Source: Anas platyrhynchos (Eukaryota; Chordata; Aves; Anseriformes; Anatidae). From it: a DNA stretch of 64,000 bases. Each line of letters opens with the position of its first letter. Positions within the stretch are counted from its first letter, which is position 1. The stretch spans positions 16,205,501-16,269,500 of the forward strand of contig NC_092601.1 of assembly GCF_047663525.1 (NCBI RefSeq), written 5' to 3'. The position numbers and the translations under genes are program-made. The notes below the pieces were generated by a model that searched no databases, was not told the DNA's origin, and worked only from the letters and a program-made list of their open reading frames with translations. Shown here piece by piece: positions 1-11,100 of this stretch.

Positions 1-3000
1 AAAAGAGGAGAAGTGATCCCAGGAGGAAGGGGAGAGAGAAAAGAGATTATCAGAAAGAGATGGGACCAGCACCAAGCCCATGACCCTCAACTCCCCCTCC
101 CATGCCCTGGTGGGGACACCAGGCTGGGGACCCCGCATTCAGAGGACGTCGCATCCTGCACCAGCTCCTTCCCCCAGCTGCTGGGATGGATGCTCACCAG
201 GATTTATTTTTACTGGGTACCTTGCTGAGCACCAAGCACCATCCCCTCACCCTCCTTGTCACGAATCTGCAGGAACAGGACCAGGGGTAACAAAAACTGG
301 AAGGCAGAAGCAGCACCTGCCAGGTGCCTGTGCCGATTTCACGAGCATTTCTTGGAAAGAGGCAGCAGGGCACAAGGCAGGCTCTTCTCTGCGAGATTAA
401 AAACCGAAGCACCACCTAATTAACTCACCTAACGAAGGGCTGGGAGCGGGCTCAGCCCAGCCCCTGCGGCCAGCCCCACGTGGGGGCTATGGAAGGAACT
501 TTCTGCCAGGCAGAGAGGTGCTGAGCCCCCCACCGCCGCCTCTCGTGGCTGCTTCTGTGATTAATCGCTCCTGCTGCTTAAATATTTATGCCTGCCGTCC
601 AGTTCGGCTGCCAGGCATTGATTCTCCTCGTGCTTTGCGCTGCTCAATTAACGAGCTTTCGGCTATCATGTGTTTTCTCCTCCGTGAGAGCATTTAGAGG
701 CTTTGATCAAGCCCCCTGCCCCCTTGATTTTATCGATAAGTGGATTTAATGGGTGCTGCTCTCGTCTCCTGCTGCAAGGCGCTTTGTGCAGCCCCTCCAT
801 CCCTCGCGAGGGGTCTGGCATCTCCCCACTGCAAAGTAAAAGATGCTTTTGGCTGCCACAAGCTCAAATGCAGTCCTGGTAGTGCATTTGTACAGAATAT
901 ACTAGTACTGTAAATGGCTGATTTCAGTGTTTGTTGTTTATTTATTTTCAGAGTAAAATTTCTATTAATCTGTTTTTTCATTTTTTTTTCCAGCACAGAA
1001 ATCCAGCTCCTGCTGGATGCGGGGAGATGAGGAGCCCCCGCTCAGCCTCTCCCAGCATTGAAACGGTGAGTGCTCAATTCATCGCCCAGATTAGGGACAG
1101 GAAAACGTGTAAAACTCCAGTTATTGGTTTTGGGCACAAAGAAATATTTCCATTTTCCGTCCGCCTTTAATGAGGATGCTTTTCGCTTGCCCAGCTCGCA
1201 GCCCGTATTTGTCCACCCCATTACCACTGCGCTGCTCTGCGCGAGCCGCAGGCTTCTCCAGAAATCTCCTGGATCTCCTTCCCGATTAGTGATGAAGGCA
1301 CCGACACACCGAGGGCGTGCTACCAGCCAGCAGTGCCCAGCAGTGATAATCTCCTCTGATAACTGCCTTTGAAATGGATCGGGTTTATTCAATACGGGTT
1401 TTCTCAATGCTGCGTAATGCCAGCTCTAAATACTGGACTGATTTTTTTTAATACTGCAGAGTGCAGATTTCTATACGAATATCACATCACATAACTCAAA
1501 CGCTGCAAAAAAGTGTGTTACATCCAGAGTCACCTCTCTTGTCAGAGAATGAAATCGTTTCTACTCGCCAGGAGTTATTTTCCACGCGGCCACGTTGGGT
1601 GGCAGGAATTTCTTCCTGGTGCTCAAGCCTTTAATCAATCAAAGCCCGAGCTAGGTTTCTCCTCCTCCTCCTCCCGGGGGGGATGATATCAAGCCAATCA
1701 ACCTGTAGCTACCAGGTCATCTTACTGCCTCCTGGGAAGAGCAGCAGCACCATTAAAGCACTTTTTAATCTGCTGGAATTTCCCCAGGGCTCGCCCCAAG
1801 GCAGAGGCAGCTCCACGCGGTTGCAGATGGGCAGTGAGATTTCAGCTGTGACCATCCCAGAAAAGCTATTTGCTCAGATCCCTATTTGAAAATTTCCTTT
1901 TTTTTTCTTTTTTTTTTCTTTTTTTTCTTTTTAACGGAAACCGCTCGGATTCGCAGCCTTGGTATAATGGAAACGACCGCAGCTCAGATGCTGCCAGCGG
2001 AGGGAGAGGCCGCCCCGGCACTGCAATGTGGAACAAATTATAACTCGGAGAGCAAAGGAAATGAGAACACCCTGGCCTCAGCCGTGTTGGCGTGCGCTGC
2101 TCGGCTTCAAACCCTGCCCTCTGCAGATCCCTACAGCCCGGTCCCTCTGCAGCCCTCCCCAAAGCCCCCCGTGCGCCCGCTCCCCAAAAAAGCTGGACCA
2201 CGTCTCTGCTCCGCTGCCCGGCCCTTTGTCGTGTGAGCTTTATCTGGCAGACGTGGGGACAGGCCGGGGGCTGATCGTGTCAGTGCCAGCCTCGCCGCTG
2301 TCTTTAGCCGGATCAGAGCGGGTAAACTCCTTATTGTGTTATTATTAGCAGCAGCAGCACCACGGTTGTGCCCTGGACCCCCGGCCCAGAGGCTGCTCCA
2401 ACAGGATATCGAGGCAGACCTGGCCCTGCAAAGATTAACTAACAGGTTTTTTTTTGTTTTTTTTTTTTTTTTCCCAAAAGCAGCAACGGCTTCACAAATA
2501 GATTATAACGATTTGAGACCTAGCTCTGCTAGGACAACAGGAGGCCTTTTAGCAGGGTTTATTTTTTCCTTGCCTTTTTCTTTTTTTTTTTGGAATCATT
2601 ATTTCGCAGGTCTTTTTGAGCTGCCAGCGTGCACCAGCTCTCCAGTCGGGCGCAAGTACAGATGCCAGCCCTCTGCCCGTGCAGCTCTATTCACACGCGT
2701 GCTCAAGAAACATTTTACAAAATACATTTGCTTTCTGCTGCCTCCTGAGCAGCCGAGCCTCGGTAGGCTGCCTAATTACGAGATCTTAGCAATAATTTAT
2801 TTTTTTTTCTTTCCCCAGTGATAATTAACTGATCCTGGAGAGCGCCGAAAATAAGCACTTCCCAAGCAAGTAGCAAACTCCCCGGAGTTTTCCCTGCTAA
2901 AGTTACAGCTGAGCAAGAAACTGCTCCGGCCTCGTGGGGATGTGGCTGACCCCAAAACCTCTCTGCCAAGGATGCCAGAGCAGCCAGAGCAGCCAAAGGC

Positions 3001-3952
3001 GGGTGGGATGGCACCCATAGGTGCGTGAGGGGGGGGCAACAGAGGTGGGACACCAAGCAGCGAGCCCCTGGGGTGCATGCAACGGGGGAAGGACCCCAAA
3101 GGGCACGGAAAAGAGAGGCAGATCCCATGGGGGTGCAGTGGGGCAGGGTTCCTGAGGGGCAGGTGGGGGGATGAGGGTGCCAAGGGGGGGTGTTAGGGTA
3201 AGGGCCAGGGCACAGTCTCCTGGCAGTGCCCTCCCTGAGGCCGGAGAGGTGCTGGAGAGGTGTGCAGGGCAGTGCTGGTCTCCAGTGGCAACCAGACAAG
3301 CCTCAACTCTCAGCGCTTTCCTCCTGCCTCTACTTCCATGGGCGACAAACCCAAACAGCCCCCTCCGAGCAGGCAGGGAGGGGTTGGGGAGGTTTGGTGG
3401 GGTCCCACCAGGTGCATCCCGCAGGGCCAAGAGAGGGGATCTGCGCCTGTGCGCAGTGTGCGTGCCAGGAGGTGCTACCCCAAAAATAAAGATTGCTAAG
3501 TAAAAGGGCTGGGGAAGAATAAAAATGGGGAAAAAAAAAAGAGAGAGAGAGTAAAAAAAAAATAATAAAAGGGGATAAACAAATTAAAAAGGGAATTAAA
3601 AAAAAAAAGAGAGAGAGAAAGAAGAAAGGGGGAAATAAATGAAAAATGGGGAAATGAAAAAATAAAAATTGGAATAAAAATGAAAAAAGGGGGAAATAAA
3701 TAATGGAAAAAGGAAAATAAATGAAAAAAATGAAATAAATTAAAAAGGAATAAAAAGAAAAAAAAAGAAATAAAAATGAAAAAAGAAGAGAAGGGAAAAA
3801 AATGAAAAAGGGGGAAATAAAAATGGAAAAGGGGGGATTTTTTTAATTTATTTTTTTATAAGGGGGAAATAAGAACCCAAACCCGAGGGGCACGGCCTCG
3901 CTACCCCCCCCCCCCCATGTACCCCCCCCTCCTTCCCCCGGCAGGTACTCAC
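1..3952. other. Putative intron 1 of a leftward gene (RADIL candidate); no coding exon seen
   Basis: I see no exon with coding potential and matching splice sites here. The stretch lies downstream of a minus-strand donor at 3947-3952, so it is probably the first intron of the gene starting near 4.1 kb. Several blocks (about 540-740, 1280-1640 and 2480-2830) are AT-richer than their surroundings and dense in homeodomain, TCF-like and E-box words, as conserved non-coding elements often are. Long T runs occur near 1900-1930 and 2445-2472. The assignment to RADIL rests on gene order in other vertebrates only. Confidence 0.35.
3528..3870. repeat. A-rich low-complexity tract
   Basis: About 340 bases are almost entirely A and G with occasional T, built from degenerate AAATAAA, AAAAATG and GGGGAAA words. 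The tract carries no open frame of note. It may be the decayed remains of one or more poly-A tails or an expanded A-rich microsatellite. It lies just inside the putative intron 1, next to the CpG-rich exon. Confidence 0.8.
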
Positions 3953-4190
3953 CCGGAGCTCGGCGCGGCCCCGGCGGCTGCAGCGCCCGGAGCCGCCGGG
4001 GCTGTGCGGGGCCGTGCGGGGCCGTGCGGCCGCTGGGGCGGAGCGGAGCGGGGGGTGCGGAGCGGAGCGGCCCCGCGGCGCCACCCCGCGGCCTCCGAGC
4101 AGCGCCCAGCGCCCCGCAGCATCCCCCCGGTGCGGAGGGGAGGTGGCGGGGTGCTGGGGGGCACGAAGGGGTTCGATAGGGAGGATGCTC
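3953..4190 (-). other. CpG island with putative non-coding first exon, minus strand (RADIL candidate)
   Basis: A very GC- and CpG-rich block ends, read on the minus strand, in a consensus donor: the exon closes with CTCCGG and is followed by GTGAGTACC (3947-3952 is the reverse complement of GTGAGT). No other consensus donor of that quality was noticed nearby. The minus-strand direction, position downstream of MMD2 and CpG-island character fit the first exon of RADIL, which lies next to MMD2 on the same strand in human. No RADIL coding exon is inside the window, so the name is synteny-based. The 5' limit is not determinable from sequence. Confidence 0.4.
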
Positions 4191-4256
4191 GTTAGGGGAG
4201 GGGGCTTCGAGGGAAGGGAAGAAAAGTGAAAAGAAATTATTTGAAAAGGAATTTGG

Positions 4257-4404
4257 AGAGAGAAGAGAAGAGAAGAGAAGAGAAGAGAAGAGAAGAGAAG
4301 AGAAGAGAAGAGAAGAGAAGAGAAGAGAAGAGAAGAGAAGAGAAGAGAAGAGAAGAGAAGAGAAGAGAAGAGAAGAGAAGAGAAGAGAAGAGAAGAGAAG
4401 AGAA
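4257..4404. repeat. (GAGAA)n pentanucleotide microsatellite
   Basis: A nearly perfect run of about 29 copies of the pentamer AGAAG covers some 148 bases. One strand is pure purine. In one forward frame it translates as a KRREE repeat, which is a by-product of the repeat and not a gene. It starts about 70 bases beyond the CpG island. Confidence 0.97.
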
Positions 4405-4720
4405 ATCGGAAAGAAAATTGAAGAGAAAAGAGAAAAGAGAAGAAAATTGAAAAGAAAAGAAAATCAGAAAGAAAAGAAAATTGGAAAGAAAACTGAAAAG
4501 AGAAGAAAATTGAAAAGAAAATTGAAAAGAGAAAAGAGAAGAAAATTGGAAAGAGAAGAAAATTGGAAAGAAAATAAAATTATATAAAAAAAAAGTAAAA
4601 TAAAATAAAAAAAAATAACAAAACAAAACAAAAAAATGAAACAAAGTAAAGTAAAATAAAACAAAACAAAGTAAAATAAAATAAATAAAATAAAACAAAA
4701 CAAAATAATATAAAACAGCC
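4405..4720. repeat. Degenerate purine and A-rich low-complexity sequence
   Basis: The pentamer array decays here into AGAAAATTG/GAAAAGA words and then into AAATAAAACAAAA words. The gradient from perfect to imperfect repeats suggests one array that mutated at its right flank. Confidence 0.85.
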
Positions 4721-5478
4721 AAAAAGCAAAGCTCCCAGCTCAAAACCGACTCACTGAGCCCCGGGGAAGGGCGGGCAGCAGTTGGCAGGCAGGATTTGGA
4801 GCTGCACCTCCCTGCCCGGGCACCGGGGCTCCGAAATGGCCTCGCCACCGGTGCGTGGGGTTGGCAGCGTGATCAAAATCCCAGAGAGCCAGAAAGACAG
4901 GCCCGTGGGCACCGGTGTCTGTGGGGCACTGGCTTTGTGGGGTGGCTTTGGCTGAACAGGTTGGGGCTGGGAGTGGGGAGGGACGGTGCTGAGTGATTTA
5001 CTTTAAAAAAAAAAAAAAAAAGTAATTAAATTTATTTATTTAAAAAATAAAATCCTGGGCTGATGGTGCGAGGGTCATGGTTTGGGTGGGAATTCCCATC
5101 AGAGAGGAGCTGGGAGGGGCTCAGCCACTCCCTGCCCTGCGAGGTGGAGGTCCTGGGCTAGGTGTAGGGAGAAGCTCGGTGGCCGCCCCCTCCCTGGGTG
5201 TCAGCACAAGCTGCCAACCCTCACAGCCTTCCCCGGGGAACAAAATCCCCTGAGGTGCGAGCAAGAGGGCAGCCTGGGGATGTGCAGGGCCAGGGGAGGC
5301 TGCTGGGCTCCCTGGATGGGGCCAGATTCCCCCAGCAGGTAAAAGAGGAGCAGGGGGGGCAGGGATCGGGCTCTCTTTTGGGACCCCCAGCAATCAGGGG
5401 GCTCCCTCTGCCCGTTCCACCACCACCACGTGAAATTCCCCCTCCTGGGACCCCGGGGCGACTCAGGCAGAAAATGGG
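4721..5478. other. Intergenic GC-rich sequence, no gene seen
   Basis: This is GC-rich unique sequence with one A run (about 5005-5021) followed by an AT-rich patch to about 5050. I see no exon, RNA gene or repeat of known family. It separates the candidate RADIL first exon from the possible 3' end of MMD2. Confidence 0.5.
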
Positions 5479-5548
5479 TTTATTTCCTTGCACTTTGGGG
5501 AATCTCGTTCCGACTCAGCAGGCAGGCAATAGTGAGGTATCTCGGGTT

Positions 5549-5554
5549 TTTATT
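5549..5554 (-). terminator. Candidate polyadenylation signal AATAAA for MMD2
   Basis: AATAAA on the minus strand, with a second copy at 5479-5484, lies downstream of an AU-rich stretch. It is the first good signal I see on this strand past the MMD2 stop codon. Confidence 0.35.
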
Positions 5555-6732
5555 TCAGTCCTACTCCACGGGAAACGACGTTCACTAGCGTTAGCTTCCT
5601 TCGGTTTGTTTTTAATTCGCTCCAGTACCGTGTTAAATAGAAAATAGCGACTGAACGAGGACGGACGGTGAAAAAGTACAAGATGCTAAAAAGGTCGCTT
5701 CTCCTCCACAGATGTCCCGAATGTTACGAGTTGTTGAAAATTAGTATAAAATAGGTGACGGTGCTCGCAAAACCCCACTCATCCTCCCCGTGCCTACTGA
5801 GCCCACACAGGAGCTCCCCCAAAGTCGGTCGCTGTCTTTGCCCCCATTTTACAGATGGGGAAACTGAGGCATGGAGAAGGGTAGTGGCTTGCCAGAGGGC
5901 AAAAATGGCAGCTTGCGCTCTGAGACCACATTTTCCTCTATTCTGACCCCAAATCACCCCACAAACTGCCCTTCGCTCAATTCACAGCTCTCTGGGGGAT
6001 GCAGCAGCACAGACCCCACCAGGTCCATCACCTCCTGCCCCCAAAGACCACCAGTGACCCCGAGAGCCATCCCATCCCAAAGGCTGCTTTGGGGCACCAC
6101 AGAGAGCCTCAAATAGCACAGCCCCTTATAGGAACGCTCTCCCTACGGGTTTTCTTGCCTACCTGGTGGCCACAGCCACCACGCCAGGAGGGGAAGCGTA
6201 CCGAGATGCCTTCTCTTTGGTAATTTGGGTGTGCAGAGCCGGTCCTGGGGCTGGGCCCAGGAGCTCAGCTCGGCATGAGGCTGCAGGAGGGACGGGAGAT
6301 GCAGCAGGGCAGCTGCAAAGCTCCTCTGCTGGCAGTGCTGCGTGAGGCTGCTGCAGCTGCCAGCAGTCATGGGGTAAGCAGAGCCGGTGGGACATCGATG
6401 TTTTGGAAGCTCCCAAGGAAGGTGCAGGTGGGGCTGAGGGCAGCACCGAGGTTGTGGGGCTGCACGGGACCCCGGCACGCAGCAGACCCCGATATTTCTT
6501 CTGGTGTAAGTAAAACAAGCCTGAGCCTGGGTAATTTGGACGCCAAGGTCCATGCTCAGCCCAGTCTGCAGTCTCCCTCCCAAAGAGAAGCAGTGACAAA
6601 TTGCCCGAGGAGCTTGAAGAATTGCTGGAGGCTTGGCAGTACGCAGCACTTCATTTTCCATCGAGGCGAGCTTGGCTTTTCACATCGCTGGGTGGTGGAT
6701 TTCAGTCCTCAGTGGCCGATGGAGGAAAAGGA

Positions 6733-6817
6733 GGTGGTGTTCCCCTCCAGGTGGTGTTCCCCTCCAGGCGATGTTCCCATCCAGGTGATGATCCTCTCCA
6801 GGTGATGTTCCCATCCA
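6733..6817. repeat. 17-bp minisatellite, five units
   Basis: Five head-to-tail 17-bp units share the pattern GGTGRTGTTCCCMTCCA with point differences; the first two are identical. The array starts at 6733, each unit is exactly 17 bases, and the pattern stops at 6818. Confidence 0.95.
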
Positions 6818-7941
6818 GGAGGACCTGGCTGTCGGGTCGGTGTGTGCACAGCCCATCCCACATGCTGGGCAGCACCAGGCACTGCCCTCCCCAAGGCCAA
6901 GGGGGAGAACAAGGAGTCCTGCGTCCTCGCTGTCCTGCCTTGGACAGCACCGTGGAGCCACGTTTGGGTGTTTAAAAACTGATTATCACTAGGATCTCCC
7001 CATCACAGCTCACCCCTGAGCATCACCCAGGTGCCTCCCTTCCTTGTGGTGTTCCTGGCAATGCCAGAAACCCTCCCCAAAGTGGATTTAATTCTGATGA
7101 TGAGCAAGAGGCTGGCACAAGCCAGGAAACCGTAAAATGGGACCAGAGGCAGCAGGCAGCCAGGCCTGTGATCCTAATTCAAGGAGTTTCCCTTCCCTCC
7201 TCAAGAAGAAAGAAAATACCCCGACAGAGATGGTCTGAATGGACCTTGAGAGCCTCCTCCCCGACAGGCAGAGGCCCACATGTGGCAGAGGCTGAGCGGG
7301 GCCATGCTTTGGGGTGCCACCAGCACTGAGACCAGGGGGGAAAACCGAGAGCCCCAGGGAGAAAACGTCAGGGGGTGAGGGGCTCCGAGGGCCTGTCTAG
7401 GAGCAGTGCACCGGGTTGTGCGCTTAGCACGGGCTCAGAGGAAAGGTTCTGCAGTGCCCTGGAAGAAATTCAAGTTTTAACCACTTGTAAGGCTTTGATG
7501 ACTCTGGACCTTCCCATCGAGAAGGCCACAGGGACCTGGAGCATCTCCAGGTGCTGCCAGCTCTGCCCCACCACTGTGGGTTATGGGTGGCCCACGCCAA
7601 GGGCTCCAGTAGCCAAACCCAAGTGTGGGGTGTGGGGTCGGGGCCCCTGCTCCCATGGGATGCTCGGGGTCAGCAGGGTGGGCAAAGCCTCCCCTAACCC
7701 CCTGCAAGTGGTTGTTGTTCCCCTGTAACCCCTCGGTTGGTCGCTGTGTTACAAAAACTTTGCCTAAAAACAAAAAAATAAACCGTTCGCAAGGTTAAAA
7801 AAAAAAAAATCTGTTTAAAATCAACCTTCAGGCTCTTCTGTCTGTACCCACGGGGACAGTGGGGGCGAGCCCACAGCCCTTCCCCGTCCCCTTTTCCATG
7901 TCCCCATGTCCCCGCTGAGGCGAGCAGTGTCCTTAAGGCAC

Positions 7942-8145
7942 CTATCGGGGCCTTTTGGCCTCCAGCGTGCTGGGCCGGTAGAGGTACCTCCAGATGGCAT
8001 AGTAGTGGATGCCGGCCCCGATGGCCACGAAGAGGTGCCAGATGGCGTGGGCAAAGGGGATGCGGCCGTCGCTTTTGAAGAAGACCATGCCCAGGCAGTA
8101 GGAGAGCCCGCCGGCCACCAGCTCCGGGAGGCCATCCCTGTTGGG
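7942..8145 (-). CDS. MMD2: MMD2 coding exon 7 with stop
   Basis: It encodes residues 180-246: transmembrane segments 6 and 7 and the H212-A-I-W-H216 motif. The TAG stop is at 7944-7942. The acceptor follows a 13-base poly-T tract on the minus strand. Confidence 0.96.
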   Translation of the reverse strand, partial: PNRDGLPELVAGGLSYCLGMVFFKSDGRIPFAHAIWHLFVAIGAGIHYYAIWRYLYRPSTLEAKRPR

Positions 8146-11100
8146 CTGTGAAAAAAAAAAAAATAAAAGCACAGAAACAGCGTGGTCACAACCAGAAAAT
8201 GGCCGTGAGGAGCCCTGTGCTGCCTTCTCCTCACCCTCCCGTCCTGCAGGGAAGCCCTGGACTTTGCTGCGATCCTCCCAACATGATGGAGACCCTGTGG
8301 GATGTCTTCTGGAGGTGCCCACTGGTACATACTGGGGTGTGCTGGGCACCTAAATCGCATGTGAACCAAGCCACAGCAAATCTGGAGATCCCCTTACTCA
8401 CCTCCAGGCCAACCCCCTTGGGGACAACCCAGCCCCGCTGGACCCGTGAGCTCCCCGGCGGTGGCTTACCATGGAGAGGATGACCACGGCGGGGAAGAAG
8501 CCCATGATAACGTAGCACACCAGCTCCACCAGCTTGTACCTGCGACCGACAGAGGAGGCAGGGCTGAATTTTACGCTTATCGAGCCCAAATGCTGCTATA
8601 GGGAAAGGGGTGGCGGTGCCACCACGGTGGGACCCATGTCCCCGTGGGACCCCACAGTGGGTGGCCCTGCACAGAACTGGCTCTGGAGCTTGAAGCTTGA
8701 AGGCAGGGCTCCAGGAAGGCTTTGGGAACTGTTTTCTTTCTATTTGGTGCCACCCCGTGGAACAACCCGCTCATGGCACAACATCCTTGCTCCCAAATCC
8801 CTGCCACCAGGGCGGTGGCCTCCCAAAAATAAGATGTGGATGGGAAAGGACGCAGCAGTTCAAGGGAGCCCTCCACCTCCTGCTGGCCTGGGGGCTGCCC
8901 AGGACCCCCACGTCTGTCTGTCTGTCTGTGTCCATCCTTCCTGCTGTCCCGTTGAGGCACTAAGAGTTGAAGGAGCAGCAGGGATGGGCTCTGCAGGGCC
9001 AAATTCGGGTACTGACCGCTCATGGAAGAAGAAGACGTAGACGGTGCCGACTGATGCCATGATCCAGATGATCCAGCGCATGTGGGAGGCCCAGGGCCCC
9101 AGCTCCCGCAGGTTCAGCCTGCAAGACCCAGGGCGGGGGTGAGCACGGCGGCACCCCAAGGATGGCGGCACGGGGAAATGTGGCCCTCACCCCACACGTG
9201 TCCCAGAACAGCCCTCCCGACCCATAACATCAACAGACAGGGGTTGGAATACAGAGAATAGGAAGGATTTTGGGAAAAGTGGGAAGCTTTTATTGCTGAG
9301 GTGGGCACTCACCAGGGAGCGTAGGAGGCGGCGATGAAGAAGTAGATCACCATCCTGTCGAACATGTGCAAGCAGTGCTCCACGGTCCTGCGGGACAGAC
9401 AGACAGACAGACACATCAGAGCCCAGGGCACCACAGATCCAGGGTATGCTGTCAAACCAGAAACTTTAAAAAAAAAATAAAATAAAAATGATGCACTTGA
9501 AAACAACTGATATAAATCATAAAATAAATGATATAAATCATAAAATACATTATATAAAATAAAATAACTGTTATAAGTCATAAAGAAAATGTTATAAAAT
9601 AAAATAAGTAATATAAATAATGGATATGAGTAATAAAATAACTGATATAAATCATAAAATAAATGATATAAAATAAAATAAATTATATAAATAATAAATG
9701 GTAAAAAAAAAAATAAAATAAATGATATAAATAATAAACTAAAAGATGCATTGAAATGTTGTTTTCTATTGACATAGCTCAGAAAAATCTCTGAGGGTTT
9801 GCCAGGGGCTGCCAGGGCTCTAGGACTGTTGTCCCCCCCTCCTGAGCCACGAGCAGGCAGGGCTGGTACCTGAGGTGCCTCTTCTTCCAGGAGATGGTGT
9901 GGAAGATGGTGGAGACGATGAAGAGGCTGGACAAGCCAAAGCCATAGATCCAGGCCGAGATGGTCTCCCACTGGTCGTCGGAGAGGATGTAGAGGATGGA
10001 GCTGCCGAGGATGCTGGGCAGGATCCAGAACTGGAAGGGAGAAGCAAGCCGGTTGCTCACAACCTACATTTCCACCGAGCAGCTACAGTGAGGTCCCTGC
10101 TTTTCCTTTCAGGTGTCTTTTTTTTTTTTTTTTTTGCTTCTGGCCAAAGCAATATCCAGAACCTGTAAGGGGCAGGCTGGGTTTCTCCAAAAGAGCTTCT
10201 CCAGGTGGAAGAAGGCACAAGGAGGATGTGTGCCTGCTCCACTAGGGGTCATCCCACAGCACCACACCAGCTCCCCCTGATAGCTGGAGGAGGAAGAAGA
10301 GCATCCCTGGAGCACCAGGCCCACCTGCTCATCCCACCCCCAGGACCCTGCAGGGCTGAATGCTGGCATTTTTAGGTAGCTCTTGGGGTGTCCCAGGTGG
10401 CTCCACAGGGCTGAGTGCTGTCCTTTACATGGGGACAGGGACAGGGACAGGGACAGGGACTCACGGCGTGGGTGGCACAGTTGGCTGCGTGCTCGTACTC
10501 CGTCGGCTGGTACCTGCGGTTGGAGGGGACGCGGTGATTCATGAACCTGCAGCGAGGAGCGAAACGCAGTCAGGAGACAGCACACAGGGGGAAAGATTTT
10601 TGGAAGGCTCTGAGCAAAGTGACCCCATGGCAGCAGTGGGCAGGAGGCAGGGGAAAGCCACGAGGACGGATGGATGAGGCGTGGAGCATCCCCCAGGGCA
10701 GGGTGTGGGTGACAACCAGCTCCTGTAACGCTGGTACCTCTCCCCATCTCCATTTCACAGGTGGAAAAACAAGCAGCGTGCAGCAACCCGATCTGATTAC
10801 CCTGCTGGAAACAGCCCAGAGCTGCTGGGCAGAGCCCGGCACAGCCCCACAGCAGAGAATAGGGCACATGGGGCTGGGGGGGACCTGCTGTGGGGCTGTG
10901 ACCATCCTGCGATGCCACCCCACGTCACAGCAGCCTGAGTGCCACCAGGGCATCCCCAGTGATGCTTTGGCTGCTGGGTCCCACCTGCGCCCCCCCTGGG
11001 ACCCCCCCTCATTTGGCCCAGCACTGATTGCTGCCGGGGGAAGCCCCGCCGTGCTCCCTAGGAAACTTTTATCTTTTTTTTTTTTTTCCTGTTGCTCTGA

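Larger units (their letters stand above)
5479..7941 (-). other. MMD2: Possible MMD2 3' UTR and terminator region
   Basis: No coding exon lies between the MMD2 stop and this point. On the minus strand, AATAAA occurs at 5549-5554 and 5479-5484. The 250 bases before them in the sense direction (about 5560-5780) are AU-rich, unlike the GC-rich neighbourhood, as terminal 3' UTR segments often are. A UTR of about 2.4 kb is therefore possible. It would contain the 17-bp tandem repeat at 6733-6817. A shorter UTR ending nearer the stop cannot be excluded, though I saw no closer AATAAA on that strand. Confidence 0.35.

Noticed and set aside
4226-4450. Open frame with K-R-R-E-E repeats
   Set aside because: It is the direct translation of the GAGAA microsatellite.
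7740-7812. Plus-strand AATAAA (about 7776) followed by a 13-base A run, like a retroposed mRNA tail
   Set aside because: No coding remnant, target-site duplication or matching upstream sequence was seen. The A run could be chance within a possible MMD2 3' UTR.
9309-9971. 220-codon minus-strand frame covering MMD2 exon 4
   Set aside because: It reads exon 3 in a wrong frame, crosses intron 3 including the AT-rich array, then enters exon 4. Splicing at clear GT-AG sites restores the known protein.
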